A stretch of 64,000 bases of DNA. Origin: Bifidobacterium apousia. Lineage in GTDB: Bacteria > Actinomycetota > Actinomycetes > Actinomycetales > Bifidobacteriaceae. The notes beneath the pieces are model-generated. The model saw only the letters and a program-made list of their open reading frames with translations. It was not told the DNA's origin and made no database searches. The first letter of the stretch is position 1; each line of letters begins with the position of its first letter. The position numbers were made by a program, and so were the translations under genes. This document shows, in pieces, positions 1-9,896 of the stretch. Where the stretch lies: contig NZ_VMHK01000001.1 of the NCBI RefSeq assembly GCF_007559275.1, positions 248,001 to 312,000 of the forward strand. Reading direction: 5' to 3'.

Positions 1-374
1 ACATCGGTCCCTCCGACTATGTGGCCTGGCTGGATGACCGCAAGCTGGCCTTCGTGCGCCTGGAGGGCACCACCTTCGGCGATGTCCCGCTGAATCTGGA
101 GTACAAGCTGGAGGTCTGGGATTCGCCCAACTCGGCCGGCATCGTCATCGATGCCCTGCGTGCCGCCAAGATCGCCCTGGACCGCCACCTGGCCGGCCCG
201 GTGCTGGCACCCAGCTCCTACTTCATGAAGTCCCCGGCTGTTCAGCATGAGGACAACGAGGCCCGCCAGCTGGTCGAGGATTACATCGCCGGCAAGGTCG
301 AGGGCGACGAGAGCGCCCTGGATGCCGATGTCAAGGCCGCCAAGGAGAACGGCAAGGACGTCTGGCACGCCTGA
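1..374 (+). CDS. ino1: Inositol-3-phosphate synthase, C-terminal part
   Basis: This is the 3' end of a gene that begins outside the window; the first complete codon is at base 3. The visible 123 residues begin [14 protein letters not shown] and contain [15 protein letters not shown] and SSYFMKSP, the C-terminal signature of the actinobacterial NAD-dependent myo-inositol-1-phosphate synthase. The enzyme isomerises glucose-6-phosphate to inositol-1-phosphate in the cytosol, the first step towards inositol-containing lipids and thiols in actinobacteria. The tail after SYFMKSP is acidic and lysine-rich. A strong hairpin follows at 458-496. The family assignment rests on remembered motifs and is firm; nothing can be said about the missing N-terminal Rossmann part. 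Confidence 0.9.
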   Translation, partial: IGPSDYVAWLDDRKLAFVRLEGTTFGDVPLNLEYKLEVWDSPNSAGIVIDALRAAKIALDRHLAGPVLAPSSYFMKSPAVQHEDNEARQLVEDYIAGKVEGDESALDADVKAAKENGKDVWHA

Positions 375-457
375 GCCTGCAGATTCTGCCTGATTGATGT
401 CTGGGGCGCCTCTTCCAAGGTCGCCCCGGATGCATGAATGGCAGATGCTTGGTCTGG

Positions 458-496
458 AAAGAGGCCGGTCGCTTTTCATAGGCGGCCGGCCTCTTT
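458..496 (+). terminator. Rho-independent terminator after ino1
   Basis: An 11-bp perfect stem (AAAGAGGCCGG / CCGGCCTCTTT) encloses a 17-nt loop, and the 3' arm ends in TTT followed by GTAT. It lies 84 bp after the ino1 stop and before the convergent glf stop at 626, so it may serve both strands because the 5' arm begins with AAA. The rest of 375-625 holds no credible gene. Confidence 0.75.
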
Positions 497-625
497 GTAT
501 TCTGAACGGAACAGTGCTTTCGGATTTGCTGGCTCAACCTGGCGCCGAGTTCTTCAGTCTCAGGCTCCCTTCAAGGATTTCCTCTGAATTGCCCCTGGAA
601 GATCGTCAGGAGTGCAATCAGGGTT

Positions 626-1804
626 TCAGTCCTTGGTGTGGCCTACCAGGGGAGCGATCCGCTTATCCCAGGCATCCAGAGCTGAATTGATGACCTGGTG
701 CATGTCGTAGTAGGCGTAGGTGCCCAGGCGGCCGCCGAAGACCACCTTCGGCTGCTGGGCGGCCAGCTGCTTGTACTGGGTGTAGAGGGCGCGGTCGTCG
801 CCCGTGTTGATGGGGTAGTAGGGTTCGTCGCCCTTGCCGGCGAATCGGCTGTACTCCTCCCAGACCACGGTGCGCTCATGATTCTGGCGGTCGTAGCGCT
901 CGGGGTTGAAGTTCTTGAACTCGATGGCGCGGGTGTAGGGCACGTCAGGATCGGAGAAGTTCATGACCGGGCAGCCGAAGTGGTCGTCCTCGTCGTAGCG
1001 GCGCTCCTTGAAGTCCACGGTCCGCCACTTGAGCTCGCCCAGACGGTAGTCGAAGTAACGGTCGACCGGGCCCGTGTAGACCACGGGGACCTGCCCCACC
1101 AGAGCATCCCGGTTCCAGGGCTGGGAGTCGTCGAAGAAGTCGGTCTTCAGGCTCACCTGGATGTGTGGGTCGTCGATCATCCGCTCGAACCAGGCCGTGT
1201 AGCCGTCCTTGGGCAGGCCCTCCCAGGTGTCCTTGAAGTAGTGGTTGTCGTAGTTGAATCGCACTGGCAGCCGCTTGATGATGGAGGCGGGCAGCTGTGA
1301 GGGGTCGGTCTGCCACTGCTTGGCCGTGTAGTTTTTGATGAAGGCCTCATAGAGGGGGCGGCCGATCAGGCTGATCCCCTGATCGTTCAGGTTGCCCGGG
1401 TCGGTCCCGGCCAATTCGCCGGCCTGTTGACGAATCAAATCCCTGGCCTGCTGGGGGGTGTAGTGGGCGTGGAAGAACTGGTTGATGGTGCCCAGGTTGA
1501 TGGGTAGGGGATAGACCTCGCCCTTGTGGGTGGTGTAGACCCGATGGGTGTAGTCAGTGAATTCGGTGAAGCGATTGACGTACTCCCAGACCTTGCGGTT
1601 GGAGGTGTGGAAGAGGTGTGCGCCGTACTTGTGAATTTCGGCCCCGGTCTCCTCGTCCATGTAGGAGTATGCGTTGCCGCCGATGTGATCGCGCACGTCG
1701 ATGATCTGCACTCGGGCTCCACTGTGCTCGACCGCCTGCTGGGCCACGGTCAGGCCAAACAAGCCAGCGCCTACAATCACCAAATCAGCATCCATGTCAG
1801 CCAT
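626..1804 (-). CDS. glf: UDP-galactopyranose mutase
   Basis: The product converts UDP-galactopyranose to UDP-galactofuranose, a cell-surface glycan precursor, using reduced FAD. The N-terminus carries a dinucleotide-binding fold (DLVIVGAGLFGLTVA). It is followed by family blocks DHIGGNAYSY, YGAHLFHTSN and VYPLPINLGT, and later by the KQWQTDPSQLP and GRLGTYAYYDMH regions that shape the FAD/UDP-Gal pocket. At about 390 residues the length is normal. Three in-frame ATGs exist at 1822, 1804 and 1795. The first lies immediately after a GGG and the second has a weak AGAAG upstream, so 1804 is a compromise. The gene is transcribed away from the SRP RNA and converges on ino1. No other galactofuranose gene is in view, although a related flavoprotein lies at 42633-44222. 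Confidence 0.93.
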   Translation of the reverse strand: MADMDADLVIVGAGLFGLTVAQQAVEHSGARVQIIDVRDHIGGNAYSYMDEETGAEIHKYGAHLFHTSNRKVWEYVNRFTEFTDYTHRVYTTHKGEVYPLPINLGTINQFFHAHYTPQQARDLIRQQAGELAGTDPGNLNDQGISLIGRPLYEAFIKNYTAKQWQTDPSQLPASIIKRLPVRFNYDNHYFKDTWEGLPKDGYTAWFERMIDDPHIQVSLKTDFFDDSQPWNRDALVGQVPVVYTGPVDRYFDYRLGELKWRTVDFKERRYDEDDHFGCPVMNFSDPDVPYTRAIEFKNFNPERYDRQNHERTVVWEEYSRFAGKGDEPYYPINTGDDRALYTQYKQLAAQQPKVVFGGRLGTYAYYDMHQVINSALDAWDKRIAPLVGHTKD

Positions 1805-2006
1805 TCGTCTTCTGCCATCCATCCCTTGTCGCTGTGATGCCGGGGTGCCTATTGTCTATTGTCAGGGTCCGGCATGATCCGTGATCAACCGCTGGAGTAC
1901 GGCGATCCTGTTGTTTACATGCTAGCGTACGGGCCTGGTTGGGGAAACGGCGGGCGGTGATGTCAACTGAATGCGCACCTGGCACGGAGGGTTCGGTGCC
2001 TTTTAG

Positions 2007-2034
2007 TGGACAAGTGGAATCTGTCTGCTATCAT
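2007..2034 (+). promoter_or_regulatory. Promoter of the SRP RNA gene
   Basis: A -35 hexamer TGGACA (2007-2012) and a -10 hexamer TATCAT (2029-2034) are separated by 16 bp. The predicted start, about 2041-2044, coincides with the 5' end of the SRP RNA, which supports the call. Confidence 0.6.
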
Positions 2035-2043
2035 GGTGACTTG

Positions 2044-2125
2044 CTCTCACGTGGCGTTATGTCACCCAATCCCCCCAGGGCAGGAATGCAGCAAGGGTAA
2101 GTGGCCTCTGGCGGGTGCGTGGGAG
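2044..2125 (+). ncRNA. ffs: Signal recognition particle RNA, small bacterial (4.5S) type
   Basis: The apical domain of bacterial SRP RNA is recognisable as CCCAGGGCAGGAATGCAGCAAGGGTAA (about 2075-2100), the loop that binds Ffh and the FtsY interface. The flanks pair into one rod: CTCTCACG at the 5' end against CGTGGGAG at the 3' end, with one G-U pair. TTTT at 2126-2129 follows and probably ends transcription. The roughly 82-nt length is that of the short 4.5S form without an Alu domain. The canonical GGAA tetraloop region reads GGAATG here, where GGAAGG is usual. Ends are estimated from pairing. Confidence 0.85.
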
Positions 2126-2229
2126 TTTTCCATATCTGTCCTGCCTGGGCTGGCTGAAGTCGTGAAGGGAACGCGTCCGTCGGACGGGGTGTCGGCTGTC
2201 GACCCAGGGGTTGGTTAGAGTCTTGAGGT

Positions 2230-3249
2230 ATGACCAACAAGCACAAGCAGGGCGAAGCGCAAGAAGCCTGGTACCGGGATCCGAATGAGCAAACCGAAGC
2301 GGACGGCAGCCATGTTGACCGGGATCCTTTGACGTCTCGCCCCCGGATTTCGGCCCTGGTTCTGTGCCTGGTCGCCGGCCTGGCCTGCCTGGGTCTGGCG
2401 GCTCTGGTCTGGTGGGCAGCTGTGTGGACTGTTCCCGGGCAGACCTATGACGACATGGCCCTGACCAACTTCCGCGGTTTCCTTGATCAGGCGCCCCTTG
2501 TCAAGGCTTATCTGGGACTGTTCGCCATGCCCTATGTGACTGTGGTGATCTGCGTGGTGCTGGGCCTTGCAGCCCTGGTGGTTGTTCTGGTCAGGCGCCG
2601 GTGGTGGCTGCTCGGCCAGGTTGCCGTGTATGCTCTGGTGGTCTACGGGGCGGCGCGTATGCTCAAGCGCTTCCTGCCTCGCCCGGTGCTGATCCATTCT
2701 CAGGCTTCCACAGCCAATTCTGCCCCCTCAGGTCACACAATCCTGGCTTTGGCGGTGGTCCTGGCTCTGCTCTGTGTGGTGCCGCGTGTTTGGAGGGCCC
2801 CGGTCGCCTTGGTGGGGTTCGCTTTTGACTTGTCTGTGGGCTGCTCGCTGGTGCAGGGAGGTTGGCATCGCCCCTCAGACGTGGTCATGGGCGTGCTTAT
2901 TCCGGTCGGTCTCTGCCTTATTGCTCTGGCCGTCACTCGTGGCACCGGGATGGACGTTCCTGGAACCAGGATGTCCTCGGCTTCGATCCAGATTGTCGCT
3001 ACCTTGATGCTGGTGGCAGGGTTCCTGGGGATGCTCTATGCCTGCTATGTCATTTGGCAGGTCAGCCCTGGTCTGGAGATCGGCGCTCGGTGGGCGGCCT
3101 ACGGGGTTCATTGCTCGGCCGTCATACTGATGGCCTCCCTTCTGTCGCTGACCCTGGGACTGGTTCTGGCGCTGAGGCAGATTACGGCCTCGCCTCTGAC
3201 CAGAATGGGCCTTGTCGGTCGGCCCCCGGCTCCTCCCCAGAATGACTGA
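2230..3249 (+). CDS. PAP2-family membrane phosphatase
   Basis: A 339-residue integral membrane protein with a hydrophilic N-terminus of about 40 residues and roughly seven hydrophobic segments. It carries the three acid-phosphatase/lipid-phosphatase motifs: KRFLPRP (about 145-151), PSGHT (about 166-170) and SLVQGGWHRPSDV (about 206-218), where the last supplies the catalytic His and Asp. The Arg usually found at the start of motif 3 is not evident. Such proteins dephosphorylate undecaprenyl pyrophosphate or phosphatidate at the outer face of the membrane; the substrate here cannot be told. Two further C-terminal helices follow the catalytic core. No Shine-Dalgarno sequence is present at a usable distance; a TAGAGT hexamer lies 8 nt before the ATG, so the mRNA may be leaderless. 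Confidence 0.82.
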   Translation: MTNKHKQGEAQEAWYRDPNEQTEADGSHVDRDPLTSRPRISALVLCLVAGLACLGLAALVWWAAVWTVPGQTYDDMALTNFRGFLDQAPLVKAYLGLFAMPYVTVVICVVLGLAALVVVLVRRRWWLLGQVAVYALVVYGAARMLKRFLPRPVLIHSQASTANSAPSGHTILALAVVLALLCVVPRVWRAPVALVGFAFDLSVGCSLVQGGWHRPSDVVMGVLIPVGLCLIALAVTRGTGMDVPGTRMSSASIQIVATLMLVAGFLGMLYACYVIWQVSPGLEIGARWAAYGVHCSAVILMASLLSLTLGLVLALRQITASPLTRMGLVGRPPAPPQND

Positions 3250-3398
3250 AGTCAGTCGCTGAGCATACTGAACGTCTCTGATTCATCCACCCTGGATCCC
3301 AGGGATCCACACCCATGCACAATGACCCCTTGATTTGCATGGTGACGGAACCTCGTGAGTAAGATGGCGTGCGAAAGACCACAATATAAGGAGAGGCC

Positions 3399-6245
3399 AT
3401 GGCATCCGGCAATAAGCTCGTCATTGTTGAGTCGCCAACCAAGGCAAAGAAGATCGGCGGGTACCTGGGCAAGGGCTACACGGTCATGGCCTCGGTGGGC
3501 CATATCCGCGACCTGGCCCAGCCATCGCAGGTCCCGGCCTCCCAGAAAAAGGCCTACGGCAAGTTCGGCGTGGACGTGAACGATGGCTTCAAGCCCTACT
3601 ACATCGTGGACGACAAGAAGAAGCACACGGTGTCCGAGCTCAAGAAGGCGCTGAAGAACGCCGACGAGCTCTACCTGGCCACTGATGAGGATCGGGAGGG
3701 GGAGGCCATCGCCTGGCATCTGGTGCAGACCCTCAAACCCAAGGTGCCGGTAAAGCGCATGGTCTTTCATGAGATCACCCCAGAGGCCATCAAGGATTCG
3801 CTCAAGCACACCAGGGACGTGGATGCCCACATGGTGGATGCCCAGGAGACCCGCAGGGTTCTGGATCGGCTCTATGGCTATGAACTTTCACCGGTGCTCT
3901 GGCGCAAGGTGGGTCCGGGGCTGAGCGCCGGGCGTGTCCAGTCTGTGGCGACTCGGCTGATTGTGGAGCGCGAGCGTGAGCGCATGGCCTTCGTCAAGGC
4001 CTCCTACTGGGATCTGCTAGCGCATCTGGTGCAGGAGGATGCTGGGGAATCGTCATCGTCGGGCGGTTTTCAGGCGCGGATGATCGGTCTGGGGGATCAG
4101 CGGCTGGCGGTCTCCAAGGACTTCACCTCCAAGGGTCAGCCGACGCAGGCTGCAGCCAAGGAGCAGGTCCTGCAGCTGGATGAGCAGCACGCCCGAAGCC
4201 TGGCTGAGACGCTGAAAAATCAGGACTTCACGGTGACGGGTATGGAGACCAAGCCCTACCGGCGGCGCCCCCAGCCCCCCTTCACCACGTCGACCCTGCA
4301 GCAGACGGCAGGCAACCGGCTGGGCATGAGTTCCCGGGCCACCATGCGCGCTGCCCAGGGGCTCTATGAGAACGGGTTCATCACCTATATGCGTACCGAT
4401 TCGGTCACCCTCTCCCAGGAGGCCATTGCCGCTGCTCGCAAGGGGGTCGAACGCGAGTACGGGGCCGAGTACCTGTCGGCTGAGTCCAAGCAGTATGTGA
4501 CTAAGACCGCCGGCGCCCAGGAGGCCCACGAATGCATCCGGCCCGCCGGTTCCACCTTCCATAGGCCCCAGGAGCTGGCCGACCGTCTGGCCCCTGACCA
4601 GCTCAAGCTCTACACCCTGATCTGGCGTCGCACCCTGGCCTCGCAGATGGCCGACGCCACCGGGTCCACCGCCACCATCCGCCTGTCGGCTTCGACGGGC
4701 AAGGAGGGCACAGCCCTCTTCCAGGCTTCAGGTACCGTCATCAAGTTCCCTGGCTTCCTTAAGGCCATGGGTTCAGGCCCTGAACAAACCGATGAGGATT
4801 CATCTCTGCCTCCGGTCCAGAAGGGCGACGTGCTTCGTGCTGCTGCCCTTGAGCCTGAGGGCCATGAGACACAGCCGCCGGCCCGTTACACCGAGGCCTC
4901 CCTGGTCAAGACCCTGGAGGCCAAGGAGATCGGCAGGCCTTCCACCTATGCCAGCATCATCTCGACCATCATCGATCGCGGATACGTCTACGAGCGCGGT
5001 CGTGCCCTGATCCCCTCCTGGCTGGCCTTTTCGGTAGTCAGATTGCTGGAGACCAATTTCCCCAAGTATGTGGACTACCAGTTCACGGCGCAGATGGAGA
5101 ACGGCCTGGACATGATCGCCCATGGCAAGGAGCGGGGCAAGGACTGGCTGACCCGGTTCTACTTCGGCTCTGGCCCGGGCGCCGCTCAGAACGCTGACCA
5201 GGCTCATCAGGGCTTGCAGGAGCAGGTGGCCCAGTTGGGAGACATCGACGCTCGCAAGATCAACACCATCGAGATAGGCGATGGCCTGCAGGTGAGGGTC
5301 GGCCGCTACGGCCCCTATCTTGAGGATACGGCTGACCTGGATGCCGACGGCAATCCCAAGCGCGCCTCGTTGCCACCGACGATGGCTCCGGACGAGCTGA
5401 CGGTGGCAGCGGGCCATGAGCTGATCGCAGCCAATGCTGGCGGTCCCCGTCAGCTTGGCAAGGATCCGGAGACCGGCGGTCGGGTTGAGGTGCGCAAGGG
5501 TCGATTCGGGCCCTATGTGGCCCTGATCAGCCCAGAAGAGGAAGCGGCCGAAGAGAAGAAGCCGACTGGTAAAACTGCACGGACGGCCAAGCGAACAGGT
5601 CCTAAGCCCAAGATGGCTTCGCTCTTCAAAACCATGGATCCAGACACGGTCACCCTGGAGGATGCCCTGAAGCTGCTCAGCCTGCCCAGGACAGTGGGCA
5701 GCATCGAGCTGACCGATGCCAAGACGGGAGCAACCAGCCAGGCCACCGTCACAGCCAGCAACGGTCGCTATGGCCCCTACCTGACGGCCACCAAAGCCGA
5801 CGGCGGCACCGAAACGCGTTCGCTGACCGACGAGGATCAGATTTTCACCATTGACCAGTCCGGGGCCAAGGCCCTCTTCGACCAGCCCAAGTACGGACGG
5901 CGTTCCCGGAGCGCGGCCAAGCCTCCTCTTCGTGAGCTGGGTACGGACCCTGACAGCGGCAGACCCGTCACCATCAAGGACGGATTCTACGGTGTCTATA
6001 TCACCGACGGGCAGACCAACAGGACCCTGCCCAAGCAGTACACGGCCCAGTCCATCGAACCGGAGGTGGCCTTCCGCCTGCTGGCAGAGAAGCGCGCGGC
6101 CGGACCCGCCAAGCGGCGTGGCAGAACCACTCGCAAGTCGACCGCACGAAAGGCGACTGCCCGCAAGTCGGCTACTCGCGCCCGCAAAACCACAAAGAAG
6201 GCCAAGGCCGCCAAGACTTCCAAGAGTACGGAGCATCAGGCATGA
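3399..6245 (+). CDS. topA: DNA topoisomerase I
   Basis: The 948-residue product is a type IA topoisomerase that relaxes negative supercoils through a 5'-phosphotyrosyl intermediate. It opens with the TOPRIM domain ([14 protein letters not shown], then the acidic [12 protein letters not shown] at about 93-104). The catalytic tyrosine is Tyr330 in [10 protein letters not shown]. Instead of zinc fingers the C-terminus has repeated modules with the motif GRYGPYL or GRFGPYV (about 630-845), as in other actinobacteria. It ends in a tail of some 50 residues dominated by Lys, Arg, Ala and Thr, expected to bind DNA nonspecifically. The start has a good site, AAGGAG, 7 nt upstream. The stop overlaps tmk by 4 bp, so topA, tmk and holB are probably co-transcribed. 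Confidence 0.97.
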   Translation: MASGNKLVIVESPTKAKKIGGYLGKGYTVMASVGHIRDLAQPSQVPASQKKAYGKFGVDVNDGFKPYYIVDDKKKHTVSELKKALKNADELYLATDEDREGEAIAWHLVQTLKPKVPVKRMVFHEITPEAIKDSLKHTRDVDAHMVDAQETRRVLDRLYGYELSPVLWRKVGPGLSAGRVQSVATRLIVERERERMAFVKASYWDLLAHLVQEDAGESSSSGGFQARMIGLGDQRLAVSKDFTSKGQPTQAAAKEQVLQLDEQHARSLAETLKNQDFTVTGMETKPYRRRPQPPFTTSTLQQTAGNRLGMSSRATMRAAQGLYENGFITYMRTDSVTLSQEAIAAARKGVEREYGAEYLSAESKQYVTKTAGAQEAHECIRPAGSTFHRPQELADRLAPDQLKLYTLIWRRTLASQMADATGSTATIRLSASTGKEGTALFQASGTVIKFPGFLKAMGSGPEQTDEDSSLPPVQKGDVLRAAALEPEGHETQPPARYTEASLVKTLEAKEIGRPSTYASIISTIIDRGYVYERGRALIPSWLAFSVVRLLETNFPKYVDYQFTAQMENGLDMIAHGKERGKDWLTRFYFGSGPGAAQNADQAHQGLQEQVAQLGDIDARKINTIEIGDGLQVRVGRYGPYLEDTADLDADGNPKRASLPPTMAPDELTVAAGHELIAANAGGPRQLGKDPETGGRVEVRKGRFGPYVALISPEEEAAEEKKPTGKTARTAKRTGPKPKMASLFKTMDPDTVTLEDALKLLSLPRTVGSIELTDAKTGATSQATVTASNGRYGPYLTATKADGGTETRSLTDEDQIFTIDQSGAKALFDQPKYGRRSRSAAKPPLRELGTDPDSGRPVTIKDGFYGVYITDGQTNRTLPKQYTAQSIEPEVAFRLLAEKRAAGPAKRRGRTTRKSTARKATARKSATRARKTTKKAKAAKTSKSTEHQA

Positions 6246-7231
6246 GTGATGGTTTGTTCATTTCCTTCGAAGGTGTGGATGGGGCAGGCAAAACCACCCA
6301 GGTTCAACGAGCACACGACTATCTGCAGGAGTGCGGACTGCGATCCCAAGTCACCCGCGAACCAGGCGGCACTCCCGTCGGATTGACCATTCGGGAACTC
6401 GTTCTGCATGGCTTGGCTGCTTTCCCCTCGGTTGCCGTGACCGGTGGCACTGATGTGGTTGATGCCTCCGACGATCTGGCCCCCAGGACCGAGGCCCTGC
6501 TCTATGCAGCGGATCGGGCCGAGCATGTGGCCCAGGTGGTGCGTCCGGCTCTGGATCGCGGAGACATTGTGCTCTGCGACCGCTACCTGGATTCCTCAGT
6601 GGCCTATCAGGCCGGAGGCCGTGATCTGTCGGCGGACGTGATTCGTCGGCTGAGCCTGTGGGCCAGTCAGGGTTTGTTGCCCAAGCGCACCTACCTGCTG
6701 GATGCGGATCCGTCTCAGTCAAAGTCGCGTCTGGATCATGAACCCGATCGGCTGGAGTCGGCTGGCGACGACTTCCAGCAGCATGTGCGTCAGGCATTCC
6801 TGCAACTGGCTCAGAGGGAGCCTGACCGGTTCCTGGTTATCGACGCCACCCAGTCCATCGACCGGGTCTGGCAGGTCATCCAAGATGATTTGGACAAGCT
6901 GATTGAGGGCCGCGAGCCTGATCTGCCGCAGGTCGACGATGAGAATGATGACGCTGACGCTGACGCTCAGGACGATGCCGACGATGACGAATCGACTGCA
7001 GGATATGAGGACGACGGGCAGGATGCCGAGTCGGACTGGACTGAGGCTGCGGATAGGTCCGATCAGGCATCGGAGGCTGATGACGACCTGCAGGGTCAAC
7101 TTGATGATGAGCAGGACGATCAGTCCATGGATGCGGAAACAGTCGGCGGTGATGCTGACGACGATTCGATTCCTGTGGATTCCCCGGCTCGCTGGCTGCT
7201 CCGGTCCCGCCTCCTGCGGAAGACCCGATGA
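6242..7231 (+). CDS. tmk: Thymidylate kinase with long acidic C-terminal extension
   Basis: This enzyme phosphorylates dTMP to dTDP. The kinase core spans residues 1 to about 222: P-loop GVDGAGKTT (11-19), TREPGGTP (38-45), the [11 protein letters not shown] block (113-123) and a lid region around 163-186. The family is normally about 210 residues, but this ORF runs to 329. Residues from about 224 to 314 are extremely rich in Asp and Glu and low in complexity, and the last 13 residues turn basic ([13 protein letters not shown]). The extension stays in frame up to a 4-bp overlap with holB, so it is not simple read-through into the next gene. There is also an insertion of some 15 residues (about 62-78) before the [12 protein letters not shown] helix. 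The role of the acidic tail is unknown. Confidence 0.93.
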   Translation: MSDGLFISFEGVDGAGKTTQVQRAHDYLQECGLRSQVTREPGGTPVGLTIRELVLHGLAAFPSVAVTGGTDVVDASDDLAPRTEALLYAADRAEHVAQVVRPALDRGDIVLCDRYLDSSVAYQAGGRDLSADVIRRLSLWASQGLLPKRTYLLDADPSQSKSRLDHEPDRLESAGDDFQQHVRQAFLQLAQREPDRFLVIDATQSIDRVWQVIQDDLDKLIEGREPDLPQVDDENDDADADAQDDADDDESTAGYEDDGQDAESDWTEAADRSDQASEADDDLQGQLDDEQDDQSMDAETVGGDADDDSIPVDSPARWLLRSRLLRKTR

Positions 7232-8388
7232 GCGTCTGGGATGCCATTGTGGGCCAGCAGCCCACGGTCGATCTGCTCAAGCGGACGGTGGCCGCTCAGG
7301 CGCAGGGTCATGACGAGGTGGCGCAGTCCTGGCTGATCTGCGGCCCTCCTGGATCAGGACGCTCCAATCTGGCCCGGGCTTTCGCGGCGGCCCTGATCAG
7401 TCCGGATCAGGGCCTGAGCGACCAACCCACCCGCGTCACTCAGCAGGTCCTGGCAGGAACCCATCCGGATGTGACCATACTGTCCACCAATAAGGTCACT
7501 ATCGGCATCAACGAGGTCAGGGAGCTGATCATGACCTCGGAGCAGATGCCTTCAACCTCGCGTTGGCGGGTCATCATCATTGAAGACGTGGACCGGATGC
7601 TGGAGCGGACCACCAATGTGCTGCTCAAGGAGATCGAGGAGCCGGCTGAGCACACTATCTGGCTCCTATGTGCACCCAGCGCCCAGGATGTGCTGCCCAC
7701 CATCCGTTCACGGACCAGGGTGCTCAACCTGGCGGTGCCGTCCAACACCGCTGTGGCCGATTTCCTGACCGATCAGGTGGGCGTGGACCGGCCTCTGGCC
7801 GCCAAGGCCGCCCGTTTGGCTCAGGGACATATCGGCATCGCTCGTCTCTATGCCACCAAGGATCAGGTTCTGGCCGACCGTGATGAGCTGGTGGTAGGTC
7901 TGCTGGGTCTGCGGCGCGCCTCGGATGCCGTGGTCCTGGCTGGTCGGGTGGTCGACGCGGCCCGCGATCAGGCCACCGCCACCGTAGACGACGAGGTGGC
8001 CAGGGACGAGCGGGAGTTTCGGCAGATCAACGGACTCAGGGACAAGGAGCGTATTCCCCGGCAGCTGCGCGGGGCCTACCATGCCTTGGGGGGCAAGGAT
8101 CAGGTCCGTCGGCGTGTCACTAGGCTGACCCGGGATGTGCTGGACCGCAACCTGAGTACCCTGGCCAGCGTCTACCGGGATGTGGGCGTCTTGCAGAACG
8201 GCGCCGAGGAGAAGGCCGGCTTGGTCAATCTGGAGAATCGGGCGGCAATTGCCGATCTGTCCGTCAGACTTTCCAGGCAGGGGGCTATCGATCGCATTCA
8301 GCTGATCGCCCGGGCTCGCAGGAGACTGGCTGCCAACGGTTCGCCGCTCTTGGACTTCGAGGCTCTTTTCTGTACCCTGCTGGTCTGA
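7228..8388 (+). CDS. holB: DNA polymerase III subunit delta'
   Basis: The 386-residue product is the delta' subunit of the clamp loader, a AAA+ protein that helps place the beta clamp on DNA. It begins [15 protein letters not shown] and carries the degenerate P-loop GPPGSGRS (39-46) typical of delta', then VLAGTHPDV, the [13 protein letters not shown] block and [12 protein letters not shown]. It ends its core with [16 protein letters not shown]. In most bacteria the segment after the P-loop holds a four-cysteine zinc module; here residues 57-76 contain no cysteine at all. The gene overlaps tmk by 4 bp and is the last of the topA-tmk-holB set. Confidence 0.92.
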   Translation: MSVWDAIVGQQPTVDLLKRTVAAQAQGHDEVAQSWLICGPPGSGRSNLARAFAAALISPDQGLSDQPTRVTQQVLAGTHPDVTILSTNKVTIGINEVRELIMTSEQMPSTSRWRVIIIEDVDRMLERTTNVLLKEIEEPAEHTIWLLCAPSAQDVLPTIRSRTRVLNLAVPSNTAVADFLTDQVGVDRPLAAKAARLAQGHIGIARLYATKDQVLADRDELVVGLLGLRRASDAVVLAGRVVDAARDQATATVDDEVARDEREFRQINGLRDKERIPRQLRGAYHALGGKDQVRRRVTRLTRDVLDRNLSTLASVYRDVGVLQNGAEEKAGLVNLENRAAIADLSVRLSRQGAIDRIQLIARARRRLAANGSPLLDFEALFCTLLV

Positions 8389-8407
8389 GCGCAAACCCAA
8401 GGGTTCG

Positions 8408-9466
8408 TCAGGCGAAAGTGCCTGGCGAGGTCATGTTGCTGCTGCCGATCCTTGGCGACCAGGTCGATTCCCTGCACTCCAGTGCCGGCGGCAGAGCCAC
8501 ATGGGATGGCAGAATGGACTGTCCCTTGGCGTCGACCAACCGCAGAGCCTCCTGGACGATGCCCTCCAGGGGAGTCTTGACTGCGGTCAAGGTCGGACTG
8601 CTGACCAGGCAGGCAGGGCTGTCCACGAAGGCGGCCACCTTGATTTGGTCGGGAACCTGGAAGCCCAGTTGGTTGCAGGCCATTAGAGCGCCCAGAGCCA
8701 GCGAGTCGTCCCCGCAGATAATGGCATCGGGATGGTCGTTTCCCGCGCTGAGCATGGTTGCGACGGCATCGTGGCCGCGTTGCATGCTGCATGGGCCGAA
8801 CTGGACCCAATCCGGCTGAGGAGTCATCCCCAAGGTGTTGGTCAGGGTGGAGAAGGTCGTGAAGAGCTCGGAGGCAGCGCTGGTGCTCAGTTCACGGCTC
8901 AGATAGGCCACGGCATGCGCGTTCTGTTCGGCCAGGTGGGCAATGATCAGCCGCATGGAGGCGGCCTGGTCCATGCCGACCCAGCTGGTGTGGTAGGAGA
9001 CCGGTCTGCCGCCGACCTGGACGATGGGCAGCTCGGATGGCAGGTCAGCCGGCATGCCGACCGGATCGTCGTCCGGCGAAGGAACGACGATGATTCCTTC
9101 GACCTGTCGGGCCGCCATTGATCTGATGGCCGCCTCGCGCTCCTGGTCGCCCCTGACGGATATGACCAGCAGGTAGCGACCCTGTTCGGTCAGCCTTCTG
9201 CTGAGCAGATCCAGAATGGATCCGTCTAGCCCCGCGGAGGTGCCGCACAGAACCAGCCCTACGGTTCTGCTGCGGTCCGAGCGGAGTGCGCTGGCAGCAA
9301 AGTTGGCCGAATAGTTGAGCTTCTCGGCCGCGGTTCTAACCCTGCGGCTGATGTCGTCATTCTTGCTTCTATGGCCGGAAAGGACGCGGGACACAGTCGC
9401 CGTGGAAACTCCGGCCAGAGCTGCGACGTTGGCAATGGAAGGCTTATTGTCCGCCGTGTGTCCCAT
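8408..9466 (-). CDS. LacI-family transcriptional regulator
   Basis: A 352-residue repressor with the LacI helix-turn-helix at the N-terminus (PSIANVAALAGVSTATVSRVLSG, about 9-31) and hinge region YSANFAASALRSDRSRTVGLV. A periplasmic-binding-protein-like sensor domain follows. The ligand cannot be read from sequence. It lies 51 bp downstream of ptsH on the same strand and is probably co-transcribed with it, opposite ptsI. This context suggests control of the PTS genes or of carbon use in general; actinobacteria lack HPr kinase and often use LacI-type regulators for this. A GAGGGA site precedes the ATG. Target operators are not proven; candidates are listed at the ptsH/ptsI region and before glpF. 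Confidence 0.9.
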   Translation of the reverse strand: MGHTADNKPSIANVAALAGVSTATVSRVLSGHRSKNDDISRRVRTAAEKLNYSANFAASALRSDRSRTVGLVLCGTSAGLDGSILDLLSRRLTEQGRYLLVISVRGDQEREAAIRSMAARQVEGIIVVPSPDDDPVGMPADLPSELPIVQVGGRPVSYHTSWVGMDQAASMRLIIAHLAEQNAHAVAYLSRELSTSAASELFTTFSTLTNTLGMTPQPDWVQFGPCSMQRGHDAVATMLSAGNDHPDAIICGDDSLALGALMACNQLGFQVPDQIKVAAFVDSPACLVSSPTLTAVKTPLEGIVQEALRLVDAKGQSILPSHVALPPALECRESTWSPRIGSSNMTSPGTFA

Positions 9467-9517
9467 TGGTTCCCTCGAAGATCTCTCCGCGGATGTCGGT
9501 TGCAGCTGGCGGCGGGG

Positions 9518-9784
9518 TTACTCGGCCTGGGTCAGCTTGGTGACCAAGGAATCGGCCACAAACTCGGCCTCGTCGCCATCGACGGTCACAGTGACCTTGT
9601 CGCCCTTGGCGATGCCCAGGCTCATGACCATCAGAATGCTGCCGGCGTCCACGGGATCGCCCTCGCCCTTGGCTATGGTGACCTTGCATCCGCTGGATGC
9701 GGCGGCCTGCGAGAACTCCGAAGCGGGCCTGGCGTGAATGCCTACCGGGTCGGTGATGACGGTGGAACGTTGTGCTGTTGCCAT
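9518..9784 (-). CDS. ptsH: Phosphocarrier protein HPr
   Basis: The 88-residue product carries phosphate from enzyme I to the sugar-specific IIA proteins. The phosphorylated histidine is His17 in GIHARPAS. Ser49, in the segment AGSILMVMSLGI, occupies the place of the regulatory Ser46 of Firmicutes HPr, but no HPr kinase gene is in view and actinobacteria generally lack one. A CAGGAGAG ribosome-binding site precedes the start. The gene is divergent from ptsI, separated by a 233-bp control region, and is followed by a LacI regulator. Confidence 0.96.
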   Translation of the reverse strand: MATAQRSTVITDPVGIHARPASEFSQAAASSGCKVTIAKGEGDPVDAGSILMVMSLGIAKGDKVTVTVDGDEAEFVADSLVTKLTQAE

Positions 9785-9810
9785 GATTACCAGCTCTCCT
9801 GAAGATATGG

Positions 9811-9828
9811 CCGGTTCTGTCGAACCGG
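9811..9828 (-). promoter_or_regulatory. Inverted repeat in the ptsH leader
   Basis: CCGGTTC (9811-9817) and GAACCGG (9822-9828) form a 7-bp inverted repeat with a 4-nt spacer, just upstream of the ptsH ribosome-binding site. It could be an operator or an mRNA hairpin. The half-sites point the wrong way for a LexA box. Confidence 0.4.
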
Positions 9829-9896
9829 CATGTCGAGTGATGAATACGCTGGTTATCTTACCACCGTCAACAAGGAATTACAGAAAACGATTACCG

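Noticed and set aside
2006-2218. 70-codon open frame on the plus strand
   Set aside because: It covers the SRP RNA, whose structure and promoter explain the region.
3294-3308. GGATCCC-A-GGGATCC palindrome before topA as a terminator
   Set aside because: With one central base there is no room for a hairpin loop and no T-run follows; it may be a chance restriction-site-like palindrome.
4800-6236. 478-codon open frame antisense to topA
   Set aside because: Shadow frame; no recognisable domain and no start site.
9814-9825. GTTC-N4-GAAC in the ptsH leader as a LexA box
   Set aside because: The half-sites are in the reverse orientation to the SOS consensus GAAC-N4-GTTC.
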